64,000 nucleotides of DNA from Actinobacillus delphinicola (GTDB lineage Bacteria; Pseudomonadota; Gammaproteobacteria; Enterobacterales; Pasteurellaceae), in the NCBI RefSeq assembly GCF_900638385.1, contig NZ_LR134510.1, forward strand, positions 248,001 through 312,000, given 5' to 3'. Below are positions 47,109 to 56,503 of the stretch, in pieces. Within the stretch, counting starts at the first letter, position 1. Each line of letters starts with the position of its first letter. The notes below the pieces were generated by a model. That model made no database searches. It had not been told where the DNA came from and saw nothing but the letters and a program-made list of their open reading frames with translations. Both the position numbers and the translations under genes were made by a program.

Positions 47109-49583
47109 TTAATCGTCAAAAACAGGACGTTTATCCGTAATTTTGCCTACTTCTTCATTCAATCCTGTTGCACTACGAATTGCATTTATTAATTCATCTT
47201 TATCTTGTGCTACATAGTAATTCGTTTTACCAACACACTTTATCCAAGCCTCATATTGCTCTTGCTGATCCAAATTATCTGATTTAGAAGGATCGTAACC
47301 TATCGCAATAAAACTAATTTGTGCTGGATAGTTCCCGTATTTACTAGTATCGCCTAGATATGTATTCAATTTATTACGAATCCGAGTACAAATACCTTCA
47401 ATCCCTGATCTAATCACAACTTTCCCATCTTTATCTTCATCTTTAATTTTCTTAAGATGTTCATCATAAGGTCTCAAACCTAGATTCAGATATCTTGTCG
47501 GATCCATTAATGTCCTAGTGATGTAGCTTCCTCTATCTTGTACGTCCCCTGTATCTTGGGCAAAATGTACTTCACTAGGATTATATTGCGTACTTGCCTG
47601 TCCGCCTCCTTGAATAAAGCTTTTCTCATAAGGATCGCTGTTATCGTCATATTTATTACTATATTCATCATTCCCGTCCGAAAGCACCACAATAAATCGT
47701 TTCGTATTTGATTGAATATTTTCTGGTTTCGTTTCTGGGTTTTGATTCATTAATAAATTTGCACCAATAATCAAACCTGATGAAGCTAGCGTATATCCTT
47801 TCGGCTTAATACTTGCAAATTGCCTATTTAAATTTTTCAGATCATTCGGATTTGCATAAAACCATGCCTGTGTTGTATTTGGCTGATATTTTATTAAATC
47901 CTTACCATCATACTGCCCTAAACAACGCTCATCTTTACGGAAAGAAAATACTTTATTTTCTGAATTATCTAAAAATGGTTGTCCATTTAGCTTATCTATC
48001 ATTTTTAATGTTGAAAAATAATTTAACTTCTGTCCGTATATATCTTTGTAAACGCAAGATTGACGTTTTTTATCCTGACGTTCCTTTAAAATTTCCTCAT
48101 TTTTATATAAATAATCTTCATATTTCTGTAAATTACTTGGTTTATACTTACCGTCTTCTAAAATTCCTTTTATATCCTCAATATTCGATTTCAATTTTTT
48201 AATATCAGCATCTAACCTATCACATTCTTTTTTACTTCCTTTAATAAGAACATTTGATTCAAGTAAGTTACCTTGATCATACTGATAAGGGAGAGCGCAT
48301 CTTTCTGGATCCTTTAATAATTGTGCACCATATGCAAAATCAACAAATCCAATTCGGTTATAATTTTTCGGTGCTCTAGGATCTGTCGGAGATTTAAGTA
48401 TCTCACTAGATATTTGTTCAATTACATTACGTAAAATTGTAATTTTTATATTTTTAGGATCTTTAGAATTACATCCTTTCTTATTACGACATATCGAATT
48501 ATTCATTGATCCTGAAAAATCATTCACAAATACAATATCTACAGGAATATTCGCCCGACTTTTACCAATATAAACTGTATTATCAACACTTACTTTTTGT
48601 GTGCGATTAAATGATAGCCGATGATTTTTCTTAAATGTATCTCCCCAATATAGCCATGAAGGTCTTTCAAATCCTCCATCAACTACACAAGCAATATCAT
48701 TAGTAATAACCCCATTTTTTAATGTATGATCACAGTGATAATAAAATTCATCTTTAATATTATAGTTATTTTTTAAATTACCATTTGCCATATAATGCTT
48801 ATAACTTGTCGGTAAATAATAACTACGCACAATACTCGTAATCATTTGAATATTGCGTCCATACTGTCTAAATGCGAGATCACATTTTTTATAATTTGTT
48901 GAATCAACATCATTTTCTGAGCATCCTTCAAGAGGAATGCCCACTTTCTTAGCATGTTCCTGAAAGGCTGGATAACTCTTACGTGCTTGAATCGCTTGTT
49001 CATGAGCTTTCACTTTCTCATCATATTTATTTTTCGCTGCTAAATAAGGGCGTAATTGTTTAGCGTAATATCTTTGATAATACTTTTGAAAACTCTTCCA
49101 ACTATTTTTTTGTTTACTGCTAGGATCATCAATTTGATAGTAATTCTGCTTACAATCTTCATAACTACTATTTACAGGGCAAAGCCAAACAGGCCAACCA
49201 TTATCATCATATCCATCCTCTCCAACATACTTATCGTTACGAAATATTGGAAATTCTTGAGTAAAAGGTTCAGGCATTGGTGGAATATCATCAGATACCT
49301 GCTGCAATTTCGGTTGTGAATTTACTCCTATAATATTTTGATTTTCACGAAAACGATTATCTTCCGCAGTTAAAAATAATCCTGCTTGTTGTAACCCTTG
49401 TGTAAAACGTACCTTATCAAATAAAATTCCTGTTCCATCTACAACGAATGTTGCGTATCCCAATATTACTGCTGATAATAAAGCTGTGATAATCCCGTAA
49501 ATACCTGATTCATCACGGTAAAACTCACTGATTTTTTTACTTAGTAAAGATTGCGCTTGTTTTTCTAAAATGCGTGCGTCCAT
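47109..49583 (-). CDS. tadG: TadG, proximal copy: pilus-assembly protein with vWA domain
   Basis: 824 residues. Same layout as the distal copy: membrane helix about 27-48, the shared FDKVRFTQGLQQAGLFLTAEDNRFR segment, vWA metal site DFSGS at 355-359, and a Lys/Glu-rich coiled-coil insert (455-509) between C454 and C510 that is shorter and different in sequence from that of the other TadG. It ends at KRPVFDD and has no Ser-rich tail. Linker residues 90-200 are unrelated to the Pro-rich region of the distal protein. So the two TadGs share framework but have diverged in surface regions, unlike the near-identical TadE and TadF. Confidence 0.85.
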   Translation of the reverse strand: MDARILEKQAQSLLSKKISEFYRDESGIYGIITALLSAVILGYATFVVDGTGILFDKVRFTQGLQQAGLFLTAEDNRFRENQNIIGVNSQPKLQQVSDDIPPMPEPFTQEFPIFRNDKYVGEDGYDDNGWPVWLCPVNSSYEDCKQNYYQIDDPSSKQKNSWKSFQKYYQRYYAKQLRPYLAAKNKYDEKVKAHEQAIQARKSYPAFQEHAKKVGIPLEGCSENDVDSTNYKKCDLAFRQYGRNIQMITSIVRSYYLPTSYKHYMANGNLKNNYNIKDEFYYHCDHTLKNGVITNDIACVVDGGFERPSWLYWGDTFKKNHRLSFNRTQKVSVDNTVYIGKSRANIPVDIVFVNDFSGSMNNSICRNKKGCNSKDPKNIKITILRNVIEQISSEILKSPTDPRAPKNYNRIGFVDFAYGAQLLKDPERCALPYQYDQGNLLESNVLIKGSKKECDRLDADIKKLKSNIEDIKGILEDGKYKPSNLQKYEDYLYKNEEILKERQDKKRQSCVYKDIYGQKLNYFSTLKMIDKLNGQPFLDNSENKVFSFRKDERCLGQYDGKDLIKYQPNTTQAWFYANPNDLKNLNRQFASIKPKGYTLASSGLIIGANLLMNQNPETKPENIQSNTKRFIVVLSDGNDEYSNKYDDNSDPYEKSFIQGGGQASTQYNPSEVHFAQDTGDVQDRGSYITRTLMDPTRYLNLGLRPYDEHLKKIKDEDKDGKVVIRSGIEGICTRIRNKLNTYLGDTSKYGNYPAQISFIAIGYDPSKSDNLDQQEQYEAWIKCVGKTNYYVAQDKDELINAIRSATGLNEEVGKITDKRPVFDD

Positions 49584-49614
49584 ACTAATACCCTAACTCC
49601 ACTCCTAAAACATA

Positions 49615-50238
49615 CTACCGCCCAACTGCAAGGGAAGAAGAACGTAACGTTCCGTTCGCATAAGCAGGTCCTACTACTAATGATCTAAATACACTATAAG
49701 CAGGAACACAAACTGTAACCTGGTACAGTGGTATAGTTCTCTCATCATTTTGCTCACTACGAGGAGCTATATTTTGAAAATTTAATAAATTTGTGGTTGG
49801 AACACATTGTTGTGTATCCCCTAACGGTTGTGAAAGTGACATATCTACAACGGGTTCTTTCATCGCCGAGGTTTGTTTAAATTGTAAAGATTGAATGACT
49901 AAATAAAGCGGTCTTGAATCATTTGGATTACCGTAATACATCGCCTTAGCCAAAATTTTTAATGGTTTGACTTCTGATTCAGATATCGCTTCTACTTTCC
50001 CTTTACCGTCCGCTGTACGGTAAAGTTGGGTACGTTCCCGTAAGACAGTCACTAACGAATAAGAAATATTATCTAGCTGTGCCACTGTCGCACGTGTAAT
50101 GGCTAAGTCCATCATAAAAAAGAGGACTAAGACTAAAAACATCACCGTCAATAAGAACTCTATCGCTGCGGCCCCTTTGGTTTCTCGGAGAAATCGCTTT
50201 ATGGGGTTAAGAAGTTTTATTAAAGTATGAACGTTCAT
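49615..50238 (-). CDS. tadF: TadF, proximal copy
   Basis: 207 residues, near-identical to the copy at 45865-46488 (same membrane helix and periplasmic domain; Met for Thr in SAMKEP and Leu for His near the end). Starts 32 bases inside tadE; tadG follows after 31 bp. Confidence 0.87.
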   Translation of the reverse strand: MNVHTLIKLLNPIKRFLRETKGAAAIEFLLTVMFLVLVLFFMMDLAITRATVAQLDNISYSLVTVLRERTQLYRTADGKGKVEAISESEVKPLKILAKAMYYGNPNDSRPLYLVIQSLQFKQTSAMKEPVVDMSLSQPLGDTQQCVPTTNLLNFQNIAPRSEQNDERTIPLYQVTVCVPAYSVFRSLVVGPAYANGTLRSSSLAVGR

Positions 50239-50805
50239 AAATTTGTACCACGAAAAATTGTCGAGTAAATAAGTGTTCTACCGTTGAGTTAATAAAAGGT
50301 ATTGGCACGATAAAATGATATTTATACGAAATAACATAACGTGCGAGGGGGGCATCGTAACTACAAGATTTACCTTTTAAGCAATTATGGATGTAATCCG
50401 ATGAATCGCTACCTTGATTATTTTTTACGGCATCAACGAGATTTGCTAAGTTACTTGCATAATCTATATGGACGGTTAATCCATCAATATTCGCTGCAAA
50501 TAACCCCATTGTGGTTTGACCAACAATACTGTCATAACTTTTCAAAATATTACGGCGAAGGGCATCTTGATAATCGCCCCCTTCATCATGTAAATCCGTT
50601 GTCTGTGTTAAACGTACACCTTCAGAAACGGCATATGTCCAATAGGCATTGGTAATTGCCATGCGTCCTAGTTCAAAGATCATGAAGATGATCAGAAAAT
50701 AAATACCAATGGTTAAGCCAACCTCAACCATCATGTCGCCTTTATCTTGTTTTAAGAATTGACGGAGCCTTTGTGTTAAATTTCCTATCATCTTCTTTTC
50801 CTTAT
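49619..50805. repeat. 1.19-kb direct repeat (tadE-tadF), proximal copy
   Basis: Partner of 45869-47055. Homology ends at base 50805, the base before the dispersed repeat at 50806; on the other side it ends a few bases before the tadF stop region at 49619. Confidence 0.93.
50207..50791 (-). CDS. tadE: TadE, proximal copy
   Basis: 194 residues, amino-acid identical to the distal TadE, including membrane helix 22-42 and the DKGDMMVEVGL motif. Ribosome binding site AAGGAAAAG. Follows tadD after a 44-bp gap that is mostly a dispersed repeat. Confidence 0.88.
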   Translation of the reverse strand: MIGNLTQRLRQFLKQDKGDMMVEVGLTIGIYFLIIFMIFELGRMAITNAYWTYAVSEGVRLTQTTDLHDEGGDYQDALRRNILKSYDSIVGQTTMGLFAANIDGLTVHIDYASNLANLVDAVKNNQGSDSSDYIHNCLKGKSCSYDAPLARYVISYKYHFIVPIPFINSTVEHLFTRQFFVVQIYERSYFNKTS

Positions 50806-50832
50806 ACGCCTCAATTTTCAGAAAAATTTATG
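50806..50832 (-). repeat. Dispersed repeat, copy 7 (single arm)
   Basis: 27 nt on the minus strand: CATAAATTTTT, CT, GAAAATTGAGGCGT. Three bases after the tadD stop and touching the edge of the tadE-tadF direct repeat. It sits inside an operon, so it would be transcribed. Confidence 0.7.
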
Positions 50833-50835
50833 TTC

Positions 50836-51654
50836 TTACATTGTTGGCATAACATGATTTGAAGTTCTGGTTGTATTTTTCAATGCATTAATCAACTCAT
50901 CTGGATTAGTATTCATACTTTCACGTTCAATAACTTTTTGTGCATAAGGCACATCACCACTTTTCACCAATGCAAAAACTAAGTTATAGAGTAAACGTTG
51001 ATCATGTTGTCCATTTAAATATTGTGGTAATAATAAACGGACTGCATTACTATAATTTCCTTCTAAAATAGAAATCATTGCCAGATTATTCAAAGCAATC
51101 GTATCATTTAAGAAATAAGTACGAGCAGTATTAAAACTTTGTGTTGCTTTGCGTAAATAACCTAATTGTGCATAAGCAATTCCTTGGCTGTTGTATGCTT
51201 GTGAATTATTTGGATACTGGCTAATAAGTGTTTTCGCTACATTTAACGCTTCATTATATTGTTGAAGTTGTACAAGCGAGCGTAATTGAATAAGTAATCC
51301 ACGTTCTCTAAATTGTGGATTAGTTAATAATGGTTTCACATAAAGTAATGCTGAGGTGTAATCCCCTTCATCAAAATAAGCTTTAACTAATTTATAAAGA
51401 TAACCGTTATACGTTACTGAATTTTTCTTATCCGTATTCTCTAATACAGTACGATACAACGATACTAAACTCGCATAATTTCCTGTCGAATTATAAAGTG
51501 TTTCAGATACTGCTATTTTTTCGGGAGTTAATTGTGTTTTATTCAATGTATAACGTTGCGATGTACTATTCCCACGGTGGTTACTAACACAAGCAGTTAA
51601 ACCTAAAATAACACTGAGTACGAGAGTACTTTTACATACTTTTTTGAACGCCAT
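50836..51654 (-). CDS. tadD: TadD, TPR lipoprotein of the Tad system
   Basis: 272 residues from the ATG at 51652-51654 after AAGGATG; a longer frame upstream overlaps tadC and is rejected. Lipoprotein signal with lipobox LTAC (Cys about 22). The rest is tetratricopeptide-repeat helices (for example SQAYNSQGIAYAQLGYLRKATQSF). Pilotin-like factor for secretin assembly by homology to Aggregatibacter TadD. Confidence 0.9.
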   Translation of the reverse strand: MAFKKVCKSTLVLSVILGLTACVSNHRGNSTSQRYTLNKTQLTPEKIAVSETLYNSTGNYASLVSLYRTVLENTDKKNSVTYNGYLYKLVKAYFDEGDYTSALLYVKPLLTNPQFRERGLLIQLRSLVQLQQYNEALNVAKTLISQYPNNSQAYNSQGIAYAQLGYLRKATQSFNTARTYFLNDTIALNNLAMISILEGNYSNAVRLLLPQYLNGQHDQRLLYNLVFALVKSGDVPYAQKVIERESMNTNPDELINALKNTTRTSNHVMPTM

Positions 51655-51697
51655 AATTTCATCCTTACTAACCTGGAAAATTTCTTTAATACTATTC

Positions 51698-52555
51698 TTA
51701 GAAGCCCATTTGTGGAAATACACGCATGAAACCTGGTGCTAAGATTAGAATAATAATCGGGAACATAATGAAAAGAATAAGTGGAATACTCATCTTCGCT
51801 GATAATGTTCCTAAATGTTCTTCAATTCTAAGTAACTGCATTTCACGAATATCTGCTGATAACTGAATTAACTGATCATAAATTGCCGAACCAAAATTTA
51901 AACTTTGTTGCATTACTGTAGTAAACATACGAATTTCTTTTGTCGGTAATGAAACGGATAATTCATCAAGTGCAACCACTAATGAAGTTAATTCTGCTTT
52001 ACGTAAAATACGGAGCATTACATAAGTTAAATCTGGATTTAATACTTTAAAATCGATCGCCACACGTTTTAATGCCATATCGATAGTCATCCCTGTTTGC
52101 ACACATACCGCAGTTAAATCAATAAAACCTGGTAAATCTTCCATAATGGATTTAACCCGTGCATTAATTACCATCCCAGTAATCATGCCCGGCAATACAA
52201 TAGAAGCAATTAATGCAATAAAGAATGTCATTAATGCATCGCCTTGGTCAGTATCTGAAGTAATAATGTAAGTAATAAATACTACTAACCCTGCGAACAA
52301 TAATTTTAGTTTTAAATTTTTATCAATTAACCCCAATACTCGTAAGAATTTATTATTACTAATAATAAGTAATTCCAATTCAATTTGTTCTTTACGTTTC
52401 CCTTTCTTGTTATCATCTTCTTTAGTTTCCATTGGTCGAATACCTGCAAGAATTTCACGGTACCCTTGCATTTTTTTTCTCGCAATAATGGCAAAGATAA
52501 TAACAACAATAAAACAGCCGAAAATAAGTGCAAAAAATAGAATCTGTGTAAGCAT
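51698..52555 (-). CDS. tadC: TadC, inner-membrane platform protein
   Basis: 285 residues from the ATG at 52553-52555, two bases after the tadB stop. GspF/T2SSF-type domain with the membrane pattern of the family: one N-terminal helix, a pair near the middle (FIALIASIVLPGMI) and one C-terminal helix (MSIPLILFIMFPIIILILAP). Pairs with TadB. Confidence 0.92.
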   Translation of the reverse strand: MLTQILFFALIFGCFIVVIIFAIIARKKMQGYREILAGIRPMETKEDDNKKGKRKEQIELELLIISNNKFLRVLGLIDKNLKLKLLFAGLVVFITYIITSDTDQGDALMTFFIALIASIVLPGMITGMVINARVKSIMEDLPGFIDLTAVCVQTGMTIDMALKRVAIDFKVLNPDLTYVMLRILRKAELTSLVVALDELSVSLPTKEIRMFTTVMQQSLNFGSAIYDQLIQLSADIREMQLLRIEEHLGTLSAKMSIPLILFIMFPIIILILAPGFMRVFPQMGF

Positions 52556-52557
52556 AA

Positions 52558-53439
52558 TCAGGTTGCCTTCTTCATTAACCACCAAATAATACCCATACCC
52601 AAGGATTCAGAACCGAGTACGTAGTACAACACAAGACGACCTTTCGGATCGGTAATAATATAATTAAAGTTATCTGGCATCTGGAACTTCATAAAGAAGA
52701 AGAAAAATAACGGGAATACACCAACAATCATCGCAGACATACGTGCTTCAGATGTCATTGCCTTTTTCTTTTGTTCCATCTTTTGTCCGTCCGCAATTAC
52801 ACGACCAAGACGTTTAATGATTTCTTTCATCTGACCACCTTTCTCAAGGTTGATCTTCAAAATAGTGATAAAGAAATAGAATTCACGGTAAGGCCAACGT
52901 GTATAACTATCTGCCATTACCGTATCAACATCTTCCCCGATAGCTAAACGTTTATAAATGTATTTAAACTCTTCGCCAAAAGGTCCTCGAACGTCTTGAC
53001 CACAACGCTCAATGGCCTGTAATAGCCCCGCCCCTGCTGTTGTTGCACTATTCAATACCTGAATAACTTCAGGGAAACTACTATCAAATTCCTTCCGATT
53101 ACGGCGGCGTCCCCATTTCCAAACAAACACAAAGAAAAGCAGGAAATAAATCACACTAATAATTGTGGAGTTAAAACGGATAAATTGTGCATTTACAAAA
53201 TACACCACCATATAAATAAGGAGGGTAATCACACTATTTCGTATTAGATTTTGTGGCTTACCATTAACAAAATAATACTTCCACAACAAAACCTTATCTT
53301 TGGTTTTATGATAAAGATTGCTCCAAAAAGTTGTGGTGTACTCTTTCGCCACAATCTTCTTTTTCGTTCCTGAGAACTGAACTGCAGTGTAGAGTAACAA
53401 CAATACACCGAACGCTAATACGACGTAGTATAGAATCAT
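52558..53439 (-). CDS. tadB: TadB, inner-membrane platform protein
   Basis: 293 residues with a GspF-type domain (SFPEVIQVLNSATTAGAGLLQAIERCG) and four membrane segments. Starts within the tadA stop (ATGA overlap), so the two are translationally coupled. Confidence 0.93.
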   Translation of the reverse strand: MILYYVVLAFGVLLLLYTAVQFSGTKKKIVAKEYTTTFWSNLYHKTKDKVLLWKYYFVNGKPQNLIRNSVITLLIYMVVYFVNAQFIRFNSTIISVIYFLLFFVFVWKWGRRRNRKEFDSSFPEVIQVLNSATTAGAGLLQAIERCGQDVRGPFGEEFKYIYKRLAIGEDVDTVMADSYTRWPYREFYFFITILKINLEKGGQMKEIIKRLGRVIADGQKMEQKKKAMTSEARMSAMIVGVFPLFFFFFMKFQMPDNFNYIITDPKGRLVLYYVLGSESLGMGIIWWLMKKAT

Positions 53440-54722
53440 TCTGTTTCCACCCCAGCAAAGATTGATTTCAATTCATTTTCTAAATTGAACATTTGTGCCT
53501 TTTGCGCTACACAACTACGAGAAATTAACCCATGATTGATAAAACGCCCTGTAATTTTTCCATCTTTAGTCCTGTCATGACCGACTTCAAAACTAAAGAT
53601 ATCTTGAAGCACCACTTGTCCGCCTTCCATCCCCATGATTTCAGTAATATTCATTACCTTACGAGAACCATCATTTAGACGAGAGGCTTGAACAATGATA
53701 TTGACCGCAGAAGCAATATTACGGCGAATCGCTTCTAGAGGAAGACTCGAACTTGCCATCATAACCATTGCTTCCACACGAGAAATCGCATCACGTGGAC
53801 TATTGGCGTGAAGGGTTGTCATTGAACCATCGTGACCAGTATTCATCGCTTGCAACATTTGAAATGCTTCAGGACCACGACATTCCCCTACGATAATACG
53901 TTCAGGACGCATACGTAGTGCATTGATAACAAGGTCCCCCATTGTAACCGCCCCAGTATTTTCAACCCCTGCGATACGTGTTTCCAAACGAACTACGTGA
54001 GGCTGCTCTAGTTTCAATTCAGCGGTATCTTCCATAGTAATGACACGTTCTGTATGCGAAATATATGCAGAAAGTGCATTCAGCAAAGTAGTTTTACCCG
54101 AACCTGTACCACCTGACACGATAATGTTGACACGGCAACGTGCAGCAATAATAAGGAAATTCGCCATTTCTAAACTCATAGAGCCGAAATTCATTAACTC
54201 TTGTAAACTTTTCTTGTTTTTAGAGAATTTACGAATAGAGATCGATGTCCCATCAAGCGCAATTGGCGGAATAACAACGTTAAGACGGCTACCATCTGGC
54301 AGACGACTATCCACCAACGGAGAACCACTATCGATACGACGCCCAACCATTGCTACCAATCGGCGAGCAATTTCTGTCAATTGATCATTATTAATGAACA
54401 TCTTGTCAGTTTTTTCTAGCAAACCTCGACGTTCAACCCAAACGTTATAAGGTCCATTAACCAAAATATCACTGACTGATTCATCTTCCATAAGTGTACG
54501 AAGTGGACCGAATCCCAAAATTTCATCTGCAACCATCTCCGCAACTGTTACGGCATCGGCAGCAGTAAGATAATTATTGGTTTTACTCGCAACCTGATAG
54601 GCGACCTGAATCAATTCATTGACGAGTTTTTCTCGATCTTCTTTTAATTGATCGAGTTTATTAACTTCTAAGTTACTTAAAACTCCATCACGAAATTCTG
54701 CTTGTTGCTCTAGCGTTAACAT
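53436..54722 (-). CDS. tadA: TadA, secretion ATPase
   Basis: 428 residues from the ATG after AGGTGG. GspE/VirB11-family ATPase: Walker A GGTGSGKTT at 204-212, the Asp box ITMEDTAEL, Walker B region RIIVGECRGPEA and His box TGHDGSMTTLHANSP, all intact. Powers extension (and probably retraction) of the Flp pilus from the cytoplasmic face. Confidence 0.97.
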   Translation of the reverse strand: MLTLEQQAEFRDGVLSNLEVNKLDQLKEDREKLVNELIQVAYQVASKTNNYLTAADAVTVAEMVADEILGFGPLRTLMEDESVSDILVNGPYNVWVERRGLLEKTDKMFINNDQLTEIARRLVAMVGRRIDSGSPLVDSRLPDGSRLNVVIPPIALDGTSISIRKFSKNKKSLQELMNFGSMSLEMANFLIIAARCRVNIIVSGGTGSGKTTLLNALSAYISHTERVITMEDTAELKLEQPHVVRLETRIAGVENTGAVTMGDLVINALRMRPERIIVGECRGPEAFQMLQAMNTGHDGSMTTLHANSPRDAISRVEAMVMMASSSLPLEAIRRNIASAVNIIVQASRLNDGSRKVMNITEIMGMEGGQVVLQDIFSFEVGHDRTKDGKITGRFINHGLISRSCVAQKAQMFNLENELKSIFAGVETE

Positions 54723-54734
54723 ACCAACCACCTA

Positions 54735-55853
54735 TTAACTAATGAGTTTTTGCCAAATAGTTTTGAATAAACTACTTTGTTCTTTTTTACCCTCTTCACG
54801 TGACAACGCACCAATAATAAGCATTGCAAGTTGCTTGATAATCTTTTGATTTGATTTTGGCATTTTTATATCAAGCACCGTTTTTGCATTGGTATTTTTT
54901 AAAAATGGAACAATGGCATCCACTTTACAGGTTAATAAACTTTCAATATCCGCTTTAGACATCAATCGTGAATGTTCTAAACGACTGTCTTCCACACAAA
55001 CAAATGTTCTAATTAATTGATTATTGTTAGATCTTTGACGTTCACACTGTTCCATAAATCGTTTCGCTACACGCAATGAATCAGGATGACGTTCTGCAAC
55101 TAATACGAAACTACTTGCTACATTAAAGTAATGGATATATTCGTCTTTCGTTACATTGAAAATAGGTTGGTCATAAATGATAAAGTTATATTTTTCTAGT
55201 TCATCTTCTGGAAGATGTTCAAAATCTCCCATAAAAATATCAAGATTTTTCTCAAACTCTACAATATCGCCTTGCAATTTTTTATCAAAAAGTAGGTCAA
55301 GATCTTGCGAACCATGACTTCCTTGTACGAGTAAAACAGGTACTTTTTTATCTTTTGCAATTTTGTTAGCGATCTGTGCTGATACAAATGTCGCACCAAT
55401 CCCACCTTTGCATCCTAAAACACAAACTTTTACGGTATTACGGATGGTTGGGACAGTCATCTTACTCGCCGTAATGCGAGTTACCATTAAATTAAGCTGA
55501 CTTTTACGGTTAAAATACAGAATGTTAGATTCCGCAAGACGTTGCGCAAGTGAAATAGAATCACTTTCACCAACCAAACAACACCAAATTTTTTGCGGTA
55601 CAATAGCACTGACACGTTCAACAATTTCAGAAACGTTCGTATCACTTTCAATATCAATGACGACACCAACGGTTTCTTCAGCATCTAAGGAAATATCTTC
55701 ACTTTCAAAGGACTTACCAACGACCTCAACATACTCAACGCCATGCGATCTTAGTAACTCTGCCAATTCATCTTGAATCGGTTTTGAAGGAGAAATGACA
55801 ACGACTTTCCTTGAACTATCAACGGTAGCATTATTACCATCAAGCAATAACAT
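54735..55853 (-). CDS. tadZ: TadZ, ParA/MinD-like localisation protein
   Basis: 372 residues. N-terminal response-regulator-like half (about 15-125) and a C-terminal MinD/ParA-type half with a deviant P-loop CKGGIGATFVSAQ (about 150) that lacks the usual GK[ST] ending. TadZ marks the polar site of pilus assembly. Confidence 0.9.
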   Translation of the reverse strand: MLLLDGNNATVDSSRKVVVISPSKPIQDELAELLRSHGVEYVEVVGKSFESEDISLDAEETVGVVIDIESDTNVSEIVERVSAIVPQKIWCCLVGESDSISLAQRLAESNILYFNRKSQLNLMVTRITASKMTVPTIRNTVKVCVLGCKGGIGATFVSAQIANKIAKDKKVPVLLVQGSHGSQDLDLLFDKKLQGDIVEFEKNLDIFMGDFEHLPEDELEKYNFIIYDQPIFNVTKDEYIHYFNVASSFVLVAERHPDSLRVAKRFMEQCERQRSNNNQLIRTFVCVEDSRLEHSRLMSKADIESLLTCKVDAIVPFLKNTNAKTVLDIKMPKSNQKIIKQLAMLIIGALSREEGKKEQSSLFKTIWQKLIS

Positions 55854-55870
55854 AAATCTTCTCCTTATCC

Positions 55871-56503
55871 TTAATATGCACTTTGAATAATCATATTGTT
55901 TTCAACAGAACACGGGGTGAGATCATCCACCGCACCAATACTCTCAATAAAACTAGAATCTGTTGTCGAATAAGTACAAGTTGGTCTACTTTTACCGAAA
56001 GTACCTAATCCTACATACAGTGGATAGAGAGGATGTGCCTGTTCTATCATTTGAATATTTCTTGGATCCAGCCCCTGCTCAAGTAAAAACACTTTTACTT
56101 TTGGCGCAATTTGACGTAACGCATAGCTATAGATAACCCTAGCACCAGTTTCTGTCGGCTCAGATATTGCTTGTGTTAACTGATATTCAAGATTTTTTAA
56201 TCCATAAAGTGTTCCGCTATATAATGGATAAATATTTTCTTGGAGTACGACAGGTGCAAACTGACCGCCTTGTGGCGATACAGGTCCATGTTCATTATGT
56301 TTAAGTTTGCTACGTACGTAGGCACTGTTATAGACAGTTACGCCATAAACATTATGTTTTAATGTATTTCCAAAAGCTGGATGATGTGCCAATTGTTGAG
56401 TTAAACTTCCATAAACATAAACGTTATCAGAAACATTCTTATCCAACGCATTGGCGAAAACTGAGTAGCCTGCTAAAACGGCGACTAATACTAATTTTCT
56501 CAT
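55871..56503 (-). CDS. rcpB: RcpB, outer-membrane Tad component
   Basis: 210 residues with a signal peptide (about 1-19). Mature protein has a C-terminal pair of cysteines (TCTYST, TPCSV). The position between rcpA and tadZ, and the ATGA overlap with rcpA, identify it as RcpB, a secretin-associated protein known from Aggregatibacter. Confidence 0.85.
   Translation of the reverse strand: MRKLVLVAVLAGYSVFANALDKNVSDNVYVYGSLTQQLAHHPAFGNTLKHNVYGVTVYNSAYVRSKLKHNEHGPVSPQGGQFAPVVLQENIYPLYSGTLYGLKNLEYQLTQAISEPTETGARVIYSYALRQIAPKVKVFLLEQGLDPRNIQMIEQAHPLYPLYVGLGTFGKSRPTCTYSTTDSSFIESIGAVDDLTPCSVENNMIIQSAY

Noticed and set aside
47041-47109. Possible terminator or promoter between the two tadEFG sets
   Set aside because: The 67-bp gap shows no hairpin with a T run and no convincing promoter boxes, so both sets are treated as one operon.
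50341-50655. Plus-strand frame of about 104 codons, repeated at 46591-46902
   Set aside because: Antisense to tadE in both copies; its duplication merely follows from the direct repeat.
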